Assembly (NCBI GenBank): GCA_020161795.1
Contig: JAIUOR010000033.1
Location: forward strand, 62,001-126,000
DNA: 64,000 nucleotides
Reading direction: 5' to 3'
Origin: Actinomycetota bacterium
GTDB lineage: Bacteria > Actinomycetota > Actinomycetes > Propionibacteriales > Propionibacteriaceae
A program made the position numbers and the translations under genes. Positions within the stretch are counted from its first letter, which is position 1. Each line of letters opens with the position of its first letter. Below, one piece after another: positions 9,641 to 18,458 of this stretch. The notes under the pieces were generated by a model. The model worked only from the letters and a program-made list of their open reading frames with translations, made no database searches and had not been told where the DNA came from.

Positions 9641-9689
9641 CGAATGCGAGGCGCCGCCGGGGTCGTTCCCGGCGGCGCCTTCGCGTTCG
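9641..9689. terminator. Bidirectional intrinsic terminator
   Basis: Long inverted repeat: the core AGGCGCCGCCGGG / CCCGGCGGCGCCT is almost perfect, and the flanks CGAATGCG / CGCGTTCG extend it. It starts 2 bases after the subtilase stop and ends 4 bases before the stop of the convergent lipoprotein gene. Confidence 0.85.
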
Positions 9690-9693
9690 TCGA

Positions 9694-10122
9694 CTACCGG
9701 CTTCCCCGGCAGAGCTTCAGCTCGGTTCCGGTGCCGAACCGGAAGTCGTAGCGTTCGCCGTCCACCGTGACGATGACGCGCAGCCCGTCCACCAGGGCCT
9801 GGGTGTAGCTCACTCCGGGGGAGGGGCAACCCAACGACGAATCGGGCCAGGTGACGGCATTGGCCGATTCCAGTTCGGGCGTACCGGTCACCTGGTGCTC
9901 GGCCAGATAGTCCTCGATGGCCTGCCAGCGCTGCGGTGAGATCTCCGCCGGGCTGCCGGAGGGCAACGGCGAGGTTGTCTGCAGCGGGGGACGTCCCGAC
10001 GGCCAGCCGGCCGGGGTGGACGCCGGCGGGGGAGTGGGTGTCATGGTGCCTCCTGTCGTACCGCAGCCGGCGGCCAGGACGGCGATGACCGCGAACCGGA
10101 TCACCTGCGCTACACGGGCCAT
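9694..10122 (-). CDS. Small lipoprotein with a conserved 'DSSLGCP' domain
   Basis: 142-residue lipoprotein of unknown function. The signal peptide ends in lipobox LAAGC (Cys20), followed by a Pro/Ser/Thr-rich spacer to about residue 58. The compact C-terminal domain has the pattern VTWPDSSLGCPSPGVSYTQ, a valine-rich strand and YDFRFG near the end. This pattern recurs in small exported actinobacterial proteins and may be stabilised by a Cys pair (Cys in SLGC and the Cys four residues from the end). ATG start with GGAGG 5 bases upstream. Monocistronic and convergent with the subtilase; no functional link can be shown. Confidence 0.8.
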   Translation of the reverse strand: MARVAQVIRFAVIAVLAAGCGTTGGTMTPTPPPASTPAGWPSGRPPLQTTSPLPSGSPAEISPQRWQAIEDYLAEHQVTGTPELESANAVTWPDSSLGCPSPGVSYTQALVDGLRVIVTVDGERYDFRFGTGTELKLCRGSR

Positions 10123-10213
10123 CGTCGCCTCCTCTGGGTCGGTGCTTCCAGTATGCGTCGGGGAACCAGCTGGATCGCCGCAGCCTACCGTTGGCCGATT
10201 CCCGGTCGGTGAT

Positions 10214-10801
10214 TCAGGTCGTCCCCGTCGCAGCCGTCCGGCGGTCGTGGTGTCCCGGGTGCGCGGCGACGACGATGAACAGCGTCATCGAGGCGAAGAA
10301 CTCGCCCTCGGCGTGGCGGTCGAGCCAGGCCCGCCCCGGCCCGGCGGCGAGGTAGCCGGCGGGGCTCGCTCGCTCGGTGACTCGCGCGAGGCCCAGCACC
10401 TGATCGGCGGCGGTCACCTCGCGGAACACCGCTGTCACCGGCAGGACGTCGATGACCTCGAACCCGGTTCCGGTCAGCAGGCCGGGTAGTTCCCGGCCGA
10501 CGTAGGCGTTGCGTACCGCCTGCTCGATGACGAATCGCCGGAAGGCGTGGGAGGCATCGGGGTCGCCGCTGATGATCAGCGTGTCCCAGTCGGGTTCCGC
10601 GGCGACGAAGCGTCCGCCCGGCCGGAGTACCCGGGCGACCTCGGCGATCACCGCGGCCGGATCGCAGACGTGCTGCAGCATCCGGTCGGTGTGGGCGTGA
10701 TCGACGCAGCCGGCGGCGAGCGGGGTCGAGTGGGCCCCATGGTACGGCCGGTTTGTCAGGCTCCGGAGGCTGCGAAACGATGGCCGGGTGAGGACGCTCA
10801 A
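10214..10801 (-). pseudogene. 5'-truncated SAM-dependent methyltransferase remnant
   Basis: The open frame encodes the C-terminal part of a class I methyltransferase. From about residue 26 it matches the family (TPLAAGCVDHAHTDRMLQHV, then DPAAVIAEVARVLRPGGRF, motifs IV-V). The N-terminal 120 or so residues that should carry the SAM-binding DxGxG motif I are absent. The first ~25 codons are simply the antisense of the start of the acetyltransferase at 10788, so the true 5' part was lost, probably when the DNA carrying the two GNAT genes joined here. A functional enzyme is unlikely. Confidence 0.7.
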
Positions 10802-11405
10802 CGATCTCGACTGGCCGCGGCGGACGGCTCGGCTCGAGTTGCGTCCGGCCCGTGCGCAGGACGCTCCCGAGGTGTGGCGCTGGCACCGGCTGCCCGCGGT
10901 GACCGAATGGCTGTCGCGGGCAGCCGGCGATCAGGCCGCCTTCGTGGCGCGCTTCGAGTCGCGGCTGGATGAGACCGTGGTCGCTGTGCTGGACGGACGG
11001 ATCGTCGGCTCCGCCAAGCTGCATCTGGAGGATGGCTGGGCGCAGGACGAGGTCGCAGCGCAGGCGCACCGCCAGCAGTGCGAACTCGGCTGGGTGCTGG
11101 ATCCGTCCGTCCAGGGCCGGGGGCTCGGTACCGAACTGGCCGCCGAACTGCTCGCCATCGCCTTCGACGGCCTGCGCGTCCGGCGGGTGGCCGCCTACTG
11201 CTTCGCCGACAACACCGCCTCCTGGAAGGTGATGCAGAAGGTCGGCATGCGGCTGGAGGGCCGCTACCGCGCCGAGTCGCTGCACCGCAGTGGACGCTGG
11301 GTGGACGGCATGGCCTGGGCGCTGCTGGCCGACGAATGGCGCGCTGATGCCACCGGCCGGGCGCAGCGGATCGTGGATGGCGAACCAGGCGAGGCGGACT
11401 CATGA
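10788..11405 (+). CDS. GNAT-family N-acetyltransferase (RimJ/RimL-like)
   Basis: 205-residue acetyl-CoA-dependent N-acetyltransferase. GTG start at 10788. RimJ/RimL-type opening (TARLELRPARAQDAPEVWRW) and acetyl-CoA-binding motif A (ELGWVLDPSVQGRGLGTELAAELL, Q/R-x-x-G-x-G/A form); motif B includes YCFADNTASWKVMQKVGMRLEG. This branch acetylates protein N-termini, small amines or antibiotics; the substrate here is unknown. Its stop overlaps the start of the next GNAT gene by four bases (ATGA), so they are translationally coupled. Divergent from, and overlapping, the truncated methyltransferase. Confidence 0.9.
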   Translation: MRTLNDLDWPRRTARLELRPARAQDAPEVWRWHRLPAVTEWLSRAAGDQAAFVARFESRLDETVVAVLDGRIVGSAKLHLEDGWAQDEVAAQAHRQQCELGWVLDPSVQGRGLGTELAAELLAIAFDGLRVRRVAAYCFADNTASWKVMQKVGMRLEGRYRAESLHRSGRWVDGMAWALLADEWRADATGRAQRIVDGEPGEADS

Positions 11406-11935
11406 CGCAGCCGGTGCTGGAGACTGAGCGGCTGGTGCTGCGTCCGTGGCGCTCGGAGGATGTGGCCGCGGTGTTCGACATCTACTCGCGGTGGGAGGTG
11501 GCGCGCTATCTCGGGCGGACGCCCGCGGCGATGACCGCGTTCGCCCAGGCCGAGGCGAGCCTGGCGAGGTGGGCGGCGATCCCGGGGCCGTTGCACGGGG
11601 TCTGGGCGATCGTGCCGCGGGATGCGGCCACTCCGATCGGTTCGGCGCTGCTGAAGCTGCTGCCGCTCAGCGGCGACGCGGGTGTCTCCGGCGACACCGA
11701 GATCGGCTGGCATCTGCATCCGGACGCGTGGGGGAAGGGGTACGCGACCGAGGCCGCTCGCGGGTTGCTCGCCCATGCCTGGGAGGGTGGGCTCGACGAG
11801 GTGTTCGCGGTGACCTACCCCGAGAACACCGCATCGCGAGCGGTGTGCCGGCGTCTGGGGATGGCTCACCTGGGCTCGACCGATCGCTACTACGACGTCA
11901 CCTGTGAGCTGTTCCGCGTCAGCCGACCGGGCTGA
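11402..11935 (+). CDS. GNAT-family N-acetyltransferase (RimJ-like)
   Basis: 177-residue acetyltransferase of the RimJ/RimL type. It opens with LETERLVLRPWRSEDVAAVFDIYS, and motif A is EIGWHLHPDAWGKGYATEAARGLL, the pyrophosphate-binding G-K-G-Y-A form. Motif B is VTYPENTASRAVCRRLGMAHLG. Start overlaps the upstream GNAT stop (ATGA). The two proteins are only distantly similar, so this is not a recent tandem duplication. Substrate unknown. Confidence 0.9.
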   Translation: MTQPVLETERLVLRPWRSEDVAAVFDIYSRWEVARYLGRTPAAMTAFAQAEASLARWAAIPGPLHGVWAIVPRDAATPIGSALLKLLPLSGDAGVSGDTEIGWHLHPDAWGKGYATEAARGLLAHAWEGGLDEVFAVTYPENTASRAVCRRLGMAHLGSTDRYYDVTCELFRVSRPG

Positions 11936-11968
11936 TCGGCGCTGAACGGTCCGGGTGGACGTCCGCCG

Positions 11969-13363
11969 TCATTCCCGGTCGTCGGGTTCGTCCCCCGCCG
12001 GGTGTGAGGCCGGGCGGCGGAAGGCGAGCAGCCGGCGCATCCTGGCCAGGGCAAGGGTGGGCGGTTCGGGACGGGTGAAGGCCCACTCCGGGTCGGTCAG
12101 CATCCGCGCTCCGGACAGGCCGGCGATCATGGCGACCACCACCAGCACGGTGGAGACGCCCACCTCCAGGGCGCTCAGGACGTCCGCCTGGTCGAAGTAG
12201 ATCAGGGTGCGCAACGCGGACGAGCCCGGGATCGTCACCAGCACCACCGGTACGGTCATGATGATCTTCGTCATCCCGAACCAGCGCGCGACCAGGGCGC
12301 AGGCCAGGCCCATGCCGAAACAGGCAACGAAGGCCGCCACGTGCGGACGCACCTCCGCCTGCAGCATCAGCGCCCGCGCCACCGCCCCCAGCGCGGCGAT
12401 CGCGCCCGAGGCCACGGCCGTCGTCGGCGGGCTGTTGAACATCGCCGCCCAGCCGAAGACGGCGAAGAAGCCGGCCAGCGCGGTGGCGATCCACAGCACG
12501 ACCGGGTGCCCCGCGAGGGGTGGCACCGGGTCGGGGGAGAGCCCGGCCAGCGAGGCCACCACCCACACCCCGATGGTGATCGCGAGCACGACCATCGCCG
12601 CGTAGGTGAGGCGCGGGACGCCGGCCTGCAGATCGATCCGCGTCAGGTCCAGCCCGGCTGTGACCAGGGGGAAGCCGGGGATGAGGAAGATGCAGGCGCT
12701 GATGAAGCCGGCCGCCGTCCGCGGGCTGGGGGAGCCCAGCGCGAGCGTGAGCAGGGCGGCGAAGCTGACGTACAGCCCGGAGGCCACGGCCGCCGAGATC
12801 AGCACGGTGGCCAGGTGGTTCAGCTGCCAGGCGCCCATCCGCCGGTGGAGCCAGTACGCCAGGCCGGAGGCGGGGAGCACCGCCGCCACCTCGCGCCAGC
12901 CGCCGTTGCCCAGGACGCTGACCGAGGCGCAGGCCAGCGCGACCAGGATCACCAGCACCCACTGCGGGTAGAGCCGGGGAGTCTGTTCGATCTCCCGCAG
13001 CCTGGCGTCGACCTCGGCCACGGTGGTGCGCTCGGGCAGGGAGTTGCCCAGATCCTGCAGCATGGCGATCCGGTGCGCGTTCACTCCGGGGTTGGGGATC
13101 TCGGCGACCTGGGTGCGGAAGGTGTTGCGGCGCCGGACCGACAGCACGATCGAGGTGAAGCTGATGTCGGCGTGCAGCCGCTGGATGCCGACCGTGCTGG
13201 CCACCTGCTGCATCAGCTCGCGTACCCGCAGCCCGCTGGTACCGGCGCCGAGCATCAGGATGCCGGCCTTCAGCACCACGTCCGAGCGCCGGATCAGGTG
13301 GGTGGGCTCCAGTGCGTCCTCGTACTCGTGCTCGCTGGGTTCGGGTATCTGCTCACCGGCCAC
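11969..13363 (-). CDS. ThrE-family threonine/serine exporter
   Basis: 464-residue amino-acid exporter of the ThrE family. The cytoplasmic N-terminal half (DUF1212/ThrE, about residues 25-150) has RRSDVVLKAGILMLGAGTSGLRV and a VSVRRRNTFRTQ-like strand. About ten membrane helices follow (150-420), including the FISACIFLIPGFPLVTAGLDL segment typical of the first ThrE domain and a second SSALRTLIYFDQADVLSAL module. Both domains are in one chain as in Corynebacterium ThrE; some bacteria split them. GTG start. Convergent with the GNAT pair. Threonine/serine export is known for Corynebacterium ThrE; here it is inferred. Confidence 0.85.
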   Translation of the reverse strand: MAGEQIPEPSEHEYEDALEPTHLIRRSDVVLKAGILMLGAGTSGLRVRELMQQVASTVGIQRLHADISFTSIVLSVRRRNTFRTQVAEIPNPGVNAHRIAMLQDLGNSLPERTTVAEVDARLREIEQTPRLYPQWVLVILVALACASVSVLGNGGWREVAAVLPASGLAYWLHRRMGAWQLNHLATVLISAAVASGLYVSFAALLTLALGSPSPRTAAGFISACIFLIPGFPLVTAGLDLTRIDLQAGVPRLTYAAMVVLAITIGVWVVASLAGLSPDPVPPLAGHPVVLWIATALAGFFAVFGWAAMFNSPPTTAVASGAIAALGAVARALMLQAEVRPHVAAFVACFGMGLACALVARWFGMTKIIMTVPVVLVTIPGSSALRTLIYFDQADVLSALEVGVSTVLVVVAMIAGLSGARMLTDPEWAFTRPEPPTLALARMRRLLAFRRPASHPAGDEPDDRE

Positions 13364-13474
13364 ACCCCAACGGTATGCCAGATCGGCGCGCGCGTCGGAC
13401 CGGGCTTCTCACGCGGATCGCGAGCGGGCCCCGGTCTGCCTCTCGTAGGCTTGGCCGTGGGGGACGGAGGTGTG

Positions 13475-14194
13475 ATGGCGCGGTGCGAGGGACGTGCGCC
13501 GATCGTGCTCGTCGTCGAGGACGAGCCCACGTTGGCGGGCGCGGTCTCACGGCATCTCGTCCAGCAGGGCTTCGCGGTGCTGCAGACGGCGACCGTCCAG
13601 GCCGCGCGCGCCGCCGCCTGGGAACATCAACCCGATGTCGTGCTGCTCGACATCCTGCTGCCCGACGGCTCCGGCTACGACCTGTGTGTCGAACTGCGCC
13701 GCATCACCACCGCCCCGATCATCTATGTCACCGCGCTCGGCCAGGATCAGGCCGTGGTGCGCGGGCTGGCTGCCGGCGGGGACGACTACCTCACCAAGCC
13801 GTTCAGCCTGGACGTCCTGACCGCCCGGATCAACGCCCAGTTGCGGCGCGGCGGGGCGCCCCGCGCGATGCGGATCGAACTGCCGCCGCTCTTCCTCGAC
13901 TTCGTCACCGGCAAGGTCACCCTCGAGGGCGAGGAGATCGAGCTGTCGAAGAAGGAGATGCAGCTCCTGGGCTATCTCGCGTCCAATGCCGGCCAGGGGA
14001 TGACCCAGGACGAGTTGCTGGCCGCGGTGTGGGACGACCAGTCCGGCCTGCCGACCAATACCGTGCGGCAGCACATCTCGAACCTGCGCCGCAAGCTCCG
14101 GCTGGATGCCACCAGCGCCTTCGAGCTCGCCCTGACCCGGGATCGCCGCTACGTCTTCCAGCAGGTGCGGTTCACGCCCAGCGAGCGCCGCTAG
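13475..14194 (+). CDS. OmpR/PhoB-family response regulator
   Basis: 239-residue two-component response regulator. Receiver domain at residues 8-125 with acidic pair Glu15/Asp16, phospho-acceptor Asp59 (VVLLDILLPD), switch Thr86 and Lys108 (LTKPFS). The C-terminal winged-helix DNA-binding domain (about 140-235) contains LSKKEMQLLGYL and TNTVRQHISNLRRKLR. ATG at 13475 sits 2 bases after a GGAGGTG ribosome site, which rules out the much longer open frame upstream. Partner is presumably the histidine kinase encoded convergently next door; the two stops are 45 bases apart around a hairpin. Confidence 0.93.
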   Translation: MARCEGRAPIVLVVEDEPTLAGAVSRHLVQQGFAVLQTATVQAARAAAWEHQPDVVLLDILLPDGSGYDLCVELRRITTAPIIYVTALGQDQAVVRGLAAGGDDYLTKPFSLDVLTARINAQLRRGGAPRAMRIELPPLFLDFVTGKVTLEGEEIELSKKEMQLLGYLASNAGQGMTQDELLAAVWDDQSGLPTNTVRQHISNLRRKLRLDATSAFELALTRDRRYVFQQVRFTPSERR

Positions 14195-14196
14195 CT

Positions 14197-14214
14197 CGGG
14201 CCGGGAACGGCCCG
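14197..14214. terminator. Hairpin between convergent two-component genes
   Basis: CGGGCCG / CGGCCCG stem of 7 bp with a GGAA tetraloop, beginning 3 bases after the response-regulator stop. Likely rho-independent terminator, possibly for both strands. Confidence 0.6.
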
Positions 14215-14239
14215 GCTCCCCGACGATCGGCCTCGGGCA

Positions 14240-15565
14240 CTAGACCGGCAGGCCGGCCCGGGCCAGTGGGAAGGTACACCGCACCGTCGTGCCGACGCCC
14301 GGCTGCGAGGTCACGGTGAGCTCACCGCCGTGGGCGCGGACGATGTGGCCCGAGATCATCAGCCCCAGCCCGAGGCCGGCCTCGCGAGCCGAACGCAGGC
14401 TGCCCGCGGGGCGCGGCGCCGCCTGGTCGAGCAGCTGGGCCAGCAGGTCGGCCGGGATGCCCTCGCCGGTGTCGCTGACCGACAGCTCGGCGACACCGGT
14501 CATCTCCCGCACCGCCACGGTGATGGTGCCGTCGCTGGTGTGACGCGCGGCATTGGCCAGCAGGTTGATCAGCACCTGGGCCACCCGCTCGCGGTCGGCG
14601 ATCACCGCCGGGCTGGCGCTGCCGCGGGCCAGTTCCAGGGCGTTGCCGCTGCGGGCGCACAGCGGCTGGTACGCGCGCAGGGTCTGCTGGACGATCGCGC
14701 CGAGGTTCTCCTCGCGCAGCTCGAGCGCGAGCCGTCCCTCGTCGATCCGGCTGACGTCCAGCAGCTGACCCACCAGCCGCGCGAGCCGGTCGGCCTCCGC
14801 GCCGATCACGTCGAGGTCGCGGGTCGCGGCGGTCCCGCCCGGCTGCTGGCGTCCCGCCTCCTCCGTGTACGCCCGGATGGTGGCCAGCGGGGTGTTGAGT
14901 TCGTGGGCGACGATCGCCAGGAACTCCGACTTGGCACGGTCCACCTGCTGGAGTTGGGCGTTCCGTTCGGCCAGGAGTTCCCGGTTGCGTTCGTGGACGC
15001 GCAACAGCAGGTGGAGCGCGATGGCCAGCGCCACCCCGGAGACAGTGACGGCGTAGATCACATCGGCCATCTGCGCGACCGGGGTGCTGATTGGCGTGAC
15101 CGTGCCGGGGTGGAGATAGGCGATCACGCAGCAGGCGGCATAGAGCGCCGCCTCCAGCGTCACCAGGATCCAGAGGGTCAGCCCGTCCAGCATGAAGGCC
15201 GAGAAGACCAGGGCGAAGACGAAGAAGGCGGGCATGCCGCTGAGGTACCCGCCGCCGGTGAAGAAGAGCGTGGGGAAGATCACCAGGAACAGGCCGATCA
15301 CCGTGAGCAGATAGGCCAGCCGGTACCGCCCGGTGGTCCGGACGAACCAGAGCAGGGCGAGCGAGGCCGCCGCGGTGCCGAGATTGAGCCCGACCTGCTG
15401 CCAGCCCATCTGGTTCAACGCGCTCTCCAGGGCGGTGATCAGCGCGACGACGACGCCGATGACCGCCGCGACGCTGAACAATCTGGCCCGGAAGTCGAGG
15501 GTCTCGTCGATGAGGAACTGGCGAATCCGGGCGGCCACCCGGTGGCCTACGACAGCTGGTGTCAT
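14240..15565 (-). CDS. Membrane sensor histidine kinase
   Basis: 441-residue inner-membrane kinase. Six or so membrane helices (about residues 30-190) with very short loops form the sensor, so it may detect something in the membrane. A short coiled region leads to HisKA with phospho-acceptor His221 (FLAIVAHELNTPL). The HATPase domain shows the N box (VLINLLANAARHT), G1 (VSDTGEGIP) and G2 (GLGLGLMISGHIVRAHGG). Probably phosphorylates the response regulator at 13475. The convergent gene order is unusual for a cognate pair, which normally share an operon. Signal unknown. Confidence 0.93.
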   Translation of the reverse strand: MTPAVVGHRVAARIRQFLIDETLDFRARLFSVAAVIGVVVALITALESALNQMGWQQVGLNLGTAAASLALLWFVRTTGRYRLAYLLTVIGLFLVIFPTLFFTGGGYLSGMPAFFVFALVFSAFMLDGLTLWILVTLEAALYAACCVIAYLHPGTVTPISTPVAQMADVIYAVTVSGVALAIALHLLLRVHERNRELLAERNAQLQQVDRAKSEFLAIVAHELNTPLATIRAYTEEAGRQQPGGTAATRDLDVIGAEADRLARLVGQLLDVSRIDEGRLALELREENLGAIVQQTLRAYQPLCARSGNALELARGSASPAVIADRERVAQVLINLLANAARHTSDGTITVAVREMTGVAELSVSDTGEGIPADLLAQLLDQAAPRPAGSLRSAREAGLGLGLMISGHIVRAHGGELTVTSQPGVGTTVRCTFPLARAGLPV

Positions 15566-15937
15566 GGCTGGAACCTACTTCCTTCCAGCCCCGCCCGCGG
15601 CCGGAACGGCGCGGACGGGTGGCGGGCCCGTGCATCAGGCAGGTCGGGGTTTGCGAGCCCCCGCGATCGGCCCGTCTGGCGGCCGGGTCACCCCCCTTGC
15701 CCGGCCACCAAGCAGGCTTCCCCCCTCACCCCGGACGCTCGACCGGTTCCACCGAACGGTTCGGAGACTCGTCGCGGTGCCCGCTCTCCGGAGCGATGGC
15801 CTCCCTGGTCTTGTCGGGCTCCTCGCAAAGGGTCGTCGGACTCGTCCGTTGCGATCCCGACGCTAGGGGCGGGGAGGGTTCCGCCGCGGCCGGATAAGTG
15901 ATCCTTTACGTCGGAACTGAGCGGATCAGATCCGGGC
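15566..15937. other. Intergenic gap (372 bp), nothing recognised
   Basis: Lies upstream of the histidine kinase and downstream of the PdxR-like gene, both on the minus strand. Open frames here are GC-rich shadows without domain features. It should contain the kinase promoter, but I see no convincing -35/-10 pair, operator or strong terminator hairpin. Confidence 0.5.
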
Positions 15938-17332
15938 TCAGCGCGCGGCGGCGGCGATGGCTGCCAGGCCACGAGCGAGCTCCTCGTCGTCCACCGCGCC
16001 GAAGCCGAAGACGATGCCCGGTCGAGTGCCGGTGCCGGTCCAGTACTGCGAGAGCGGACTGACCTCGACGCCTGCCGCCCGCAGCGTGGCCACCACCGCT
16101 GCCTCGGGCCGGGCGGTCTCGACCACGGCGTGCAGGCCGCCGTCCATCGGGTAGACCCGCAGGCCGTCCACGCCGGAGAGGGCGGAGAGCACCTGGGCGC
16201 GGCGGCGCCGGTACCGGTTCCGCATCCGCTGGGTGTGCAGTCGGAGCGCGCCGCTCTCCAGGTAGTGAGCCACCGCCCGCTGCGGCACCAGCCCCACCGG
16301 CTGGCCCAGATCGCGCCGGGTCTCGGCGATACCGGCCACCAGCCACTGCGGCAGGGCCAGGTAGCCGATCGCGAGAGCGGGGGCGAGCGTCTTCGACAGC
16401 GTGCCGAGCATCACCACCCGGCCATCGGCCGGATCGTCGAGGGCGGCGAGCGCCGGCAGCGGCTGGGAGGTGTAGCGCAACTCGGAGTCGTAGTCGTCCT
16501 CGACCACCACGACGCGGTGCCGGCGCGCCCATTCCAGCAGCGCCTGGCGCCGGTCGACGGGCAGGGAACCGCCGAGCGGATACTGGTGGCTGGGAGTGAT
16601 CACCAGCAGATCCGGCGCCTCCGCGCCGACGGGCAGGTCGGCCACCCGCAGACCGTGCCGGTCCACCGGGAGCGGGACGACCTGGGCGCCGAACCGGGCG
16701 GGTACGCGGCGCAGCGACGGATAGCCGGGCTCCTCGACGCCGACCCGCAGCGGCCTCCGGCCGCCGAGCGTGAGCAGGAGGGTGGCCAGACCCTCCCGGC
16801 CGCCGGCGGTGACCGCCAGCTGCCCTGGGTCGCGGACGACCGCCCGCATCCGTCGCAGGTGATCGGCCCACGCGGTGCGCAGGGCGTCCAGCCCCAGGGC
16901 CGGAACGGCCACGTCGACCGGTTCGGCCGAAGCCCGGCGCCAGGCCGAGCGCCACGCTGAACCGGCCACCTCCGAGACCCACGGCCGACCCGGACGCAGA
17001 TCGAGCCCAGGCCCGGCCGCCGCCGGCTGGGGAGCGCTGGGGGGCCGCTGCCGCGGGTGCACGCGGCGCAGTTGCGGGTTCACCACGGTGGAGCGCCCGG
17101 CCACCGCGCTGAGGTACCCCTCCGCCAGCAACTGGTCGTAGGCGACCACCACCGATCCCCGTGAGATGCCGAGATGGGCCGCCAGCGCCCGGCTCGCGGG
17201 CACCGCCTCGCCGGGAGCCACGACTCCGTCGGCGATCAGTGCCCGCAGGTGGTCGGCGAGTTGGGCGGAAAGCGGCCCGGCCGCGCCCCGGTCCAGCTGC
17301 AGGGGCAGCGTGATCTCGGGAGTGGATCGCAT
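15938..17332 (-). CDS. pdxR: MocR/PdxR-type regulator (GntR HTH fused to aminotransferase fold)
   Basis: 464-residue transcription factor with an N-terminal GntR winged helix (about 15-80: GPLSAQLADHLRALIADG, AHLGISRGSVVVAYDQL) and a fold-type I aminotransferase-like domain (130-460). The PLP-binding region is present: DDYDSEL, and the lysine in MLGTLSKTLAPALAIGYL. Divergent from pdxS-pdxT with 71 bases between, which is the classical PdxR arrangement: PLP binds the aminotransferase domain and switches B6 synthesis. ATG at 17332 is preferred because longer starts would run into the pdxS start. Role as the B6 regulator is inferred from context. Confidence 0.85.
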   Translation of the reverse strand: MRSTPEITLPLQLDRGAAGPLSAQLADHLRALIADGVVAPGEAVPASRALAAHLGISRGSVVVAYDQLLAEGYLSAVAGRSTVVNPQLRRVHPRQRPPSAPQPAAAGPGLDLRPGRPWVSEVAGSAWRSAWRRASAEPVDVAVPALGLDALRTAWADHLRRMRAVVRDPGQLAVTAGGREGLATLLLTLGGRRPLRVGVEEPGYPSLRRVPARFGAQVVPLPVDRHGLRVADLPVGAEAPDLLVITPSHQYPLGGSLPVDRRQALLEWARRHRVVVVEDDYDSELRYTSQPLPALAALDDPADGRVVMLGTLSKTLAPALAIGYLALPQWLVAGIAETRRDLGQPVGLVPQRAVAHYLESGALRLHTQRMRNRYRRRRAQVLSALSGVDGLRVYPMDGGLHAVVETARPEAAVVATLRAAGVEVSPLSQYWTGTGTRPGIVFGFGAVDDEELARGLAAIAAAAR

Positions 17333-17340
17333 GCGCACAG

Positions 17341-17403
17341 AATACCGGTACTCCAGAAGATGGTTAGTTCTGGCTCTGGTACTGGTCCGGTAATCGTCCG
17401 ACC
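17341..17403. promoter_or_regulatory. pdxR-pdxS intergenic operator/promoter region
   Basis: The 71-bp divergent gap holds a tandem CTGGCT CTGGTA CTGGTC (17370-17387) and a second GGTACT element at 17347-17352 matching the one at 17379-17384. Direct repeats of this kind are typical targets of MocR regulators, which bind as head-to-tail dimers. Exact -10/-35 positions are not clear. Confidence 0.5.
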
Positions 17404-18315
17404 ATGGACCCCATGACACTTACAGTGACAACGGGATCGCCGCTGGTGAAGCGCGGGCTGGCCGAGATGCTCAAGGGCGGCGTGATCATGGACGTGGTGA
17501 CGCCCGACCAGGCGCGGATCGCCGAGGACGCCGGCGCGGTGGCGGTGATGGCGCTGGAGCGCGTCCCGGCCGACATCCGTGCCCAGGGCGGGGTGGCCCG
17601 GATGAGCGACCCCGACCTGATCGCGGAGATCATCGAGGCGGTGTCGATCCCGGTGATGGCCAAGGCCCGGATCGGGCACTTCGTCGAGGCGCAGGTGCTG
17701 CAGCATCTGAAGGTCGACTACATCGACGAGTCGGAAGTGCTTTCCCCGGCCGACTACGCCCATCACATCGACAAACATGCCTTCACCGTTCCCTTCGTGT
17801 GCGGCGCCACCAACCTCGGCGAGGCATTGCGGCGGATCGCGGAGGGTGCGGCGATGATCCGCTCCAAGGGCGAGGCCGGCACCGGAGACGTCTCCGAGGC
17901 CACCAAGCACATCCGCACCATCCGGCACGAGATAGCGGTGCTCAAGGCCACCTACGCATCCAGCCCGGACGAGCTGTACGTCGCCGCCAAGGAACTCCAG
18001 GCTCCCTACGACCTGGTGCGGGAGGTGGCCGAGAGCGGGACGCTGCCGGTGGTGCTGTTCACCGCCGGCGGGGTGGCCACGCCGGCCGACGCGGCGCTGA
18101 TGATGCAGCTGGGCGCGGACGGCGTCTTCGTCGGCTCCGGCATCTTCAAGTCGGGCGACCCGACCCGGCGGGCGGCGGCGATCGTGAAGGCCACCGCCCT
18201 GTTTTCCGACCCGGCCGCGATCGCCGAGGCTTCCCGAGGCCTCGGCGAGGCGATGGTCGGCATCAGCGTGGCCGACCTCCCCGCGCCCCACCGCCTGGCC
18301 GAGCGCGGCTGGTGA
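17404..18315 (+). CDS. pdxS: Pyridoxal 5'-phosphate synthase, lyase subunit PdxS
   Basis: 303-residue synthase subunit that builds PLP from ribose 5-phosphate, glyceraldehyde 3-phosphate and PdxT-supplied ammonia; works as a 12-mer with PdxT. The sequence is highly conserved: Asp30 ([13 protein letters not shown]), the Schiff-base lysine Lys87 ([12 protein letters not shown]) and the second catalytic lysine Lys155 ([11 protein letters not shown]). The start may be the ATG at 17413 (MTLTVTT), three codons in. Followed by pdxT. Confidence 0.97.
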   Translation: MDPMTLTVTTGSPLVKRGLAEMLKGGVIMDVVTPDQARIAEDAGAVAVMALERVPADIRAQGGVARMSDPDLIAEIIEAVSIPVMAKARIGHFVEAQVLQHLKVDYIDESEVLSPADYAHHIDKHAFTVPFVCGATNLGEALRRIAEGAAMIRSKGEAGTGDVSEATKHIRTIRHEIAVLKATYASSPDELYVAAKELQAPYDLVREVAESGTLPVVLFTAGGVATPADAALMMQLGADGVFVGSGIFKSGDPTRRAAAIVKATALFSDPAAIAEASRGLGEAMVGISVADLPAPHRLAERGW

Positions 18316-18385
18316 ACCCCACTCCGGTCACCTCCGGCGTTGGCGCTGTCGCGTCCGACGCCCTCGGCTTTACGAAGGTCGCGGA

Positions 18386-18444
18386 CCTGATCCGGGGCCG
18401 CTCCGGCGGGCGACCGCAGCGGAGGGCCGCGCTCCCGGGTCAGG
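18386..18444. repeat. Imperfect palindrome between pdxS and pdxT
   Basis: CCTGATCCGGGG pairs with CTCCCGGGTCAGG (11 of 12 positions) around a GC-rich centre. It lies in the 143-base spacer separating pdxS from the likely pdxT start, which in most genomes are adjacent. Could be a processing or attenuation hairpin, or a REP-like insertion. Only one copy seen in the window. Confidence 0.45.
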
Positions 18445-18458
18445 GCGACGGGGTTGAG

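Noticed and set aside
6216..9641. A 1141-codon open frame on the minus strand opposite the subtilase
   Set aside because: It mirrors the S8 protease exactly, has a His/Arg/Gly-rich composition typical of GC-rich antisense frames, and no domain or ribosome site. The plus-strand protease has a full catalytic triad and signal peptide.
12341..13474. Long N-terminal extension of the response regulator frame
   Set aside because: It is antisense to the ThrE gene; the GGAGGTG-ATG at 13475 and the receiver domain fix the real start.
15566..15937. Small genes in the gap between kinase and PdxR
   Set aside because: Open frames there lack ribosome sites and any recognisable features, and the codon pattern is that of non-coding GC-rich DNA.
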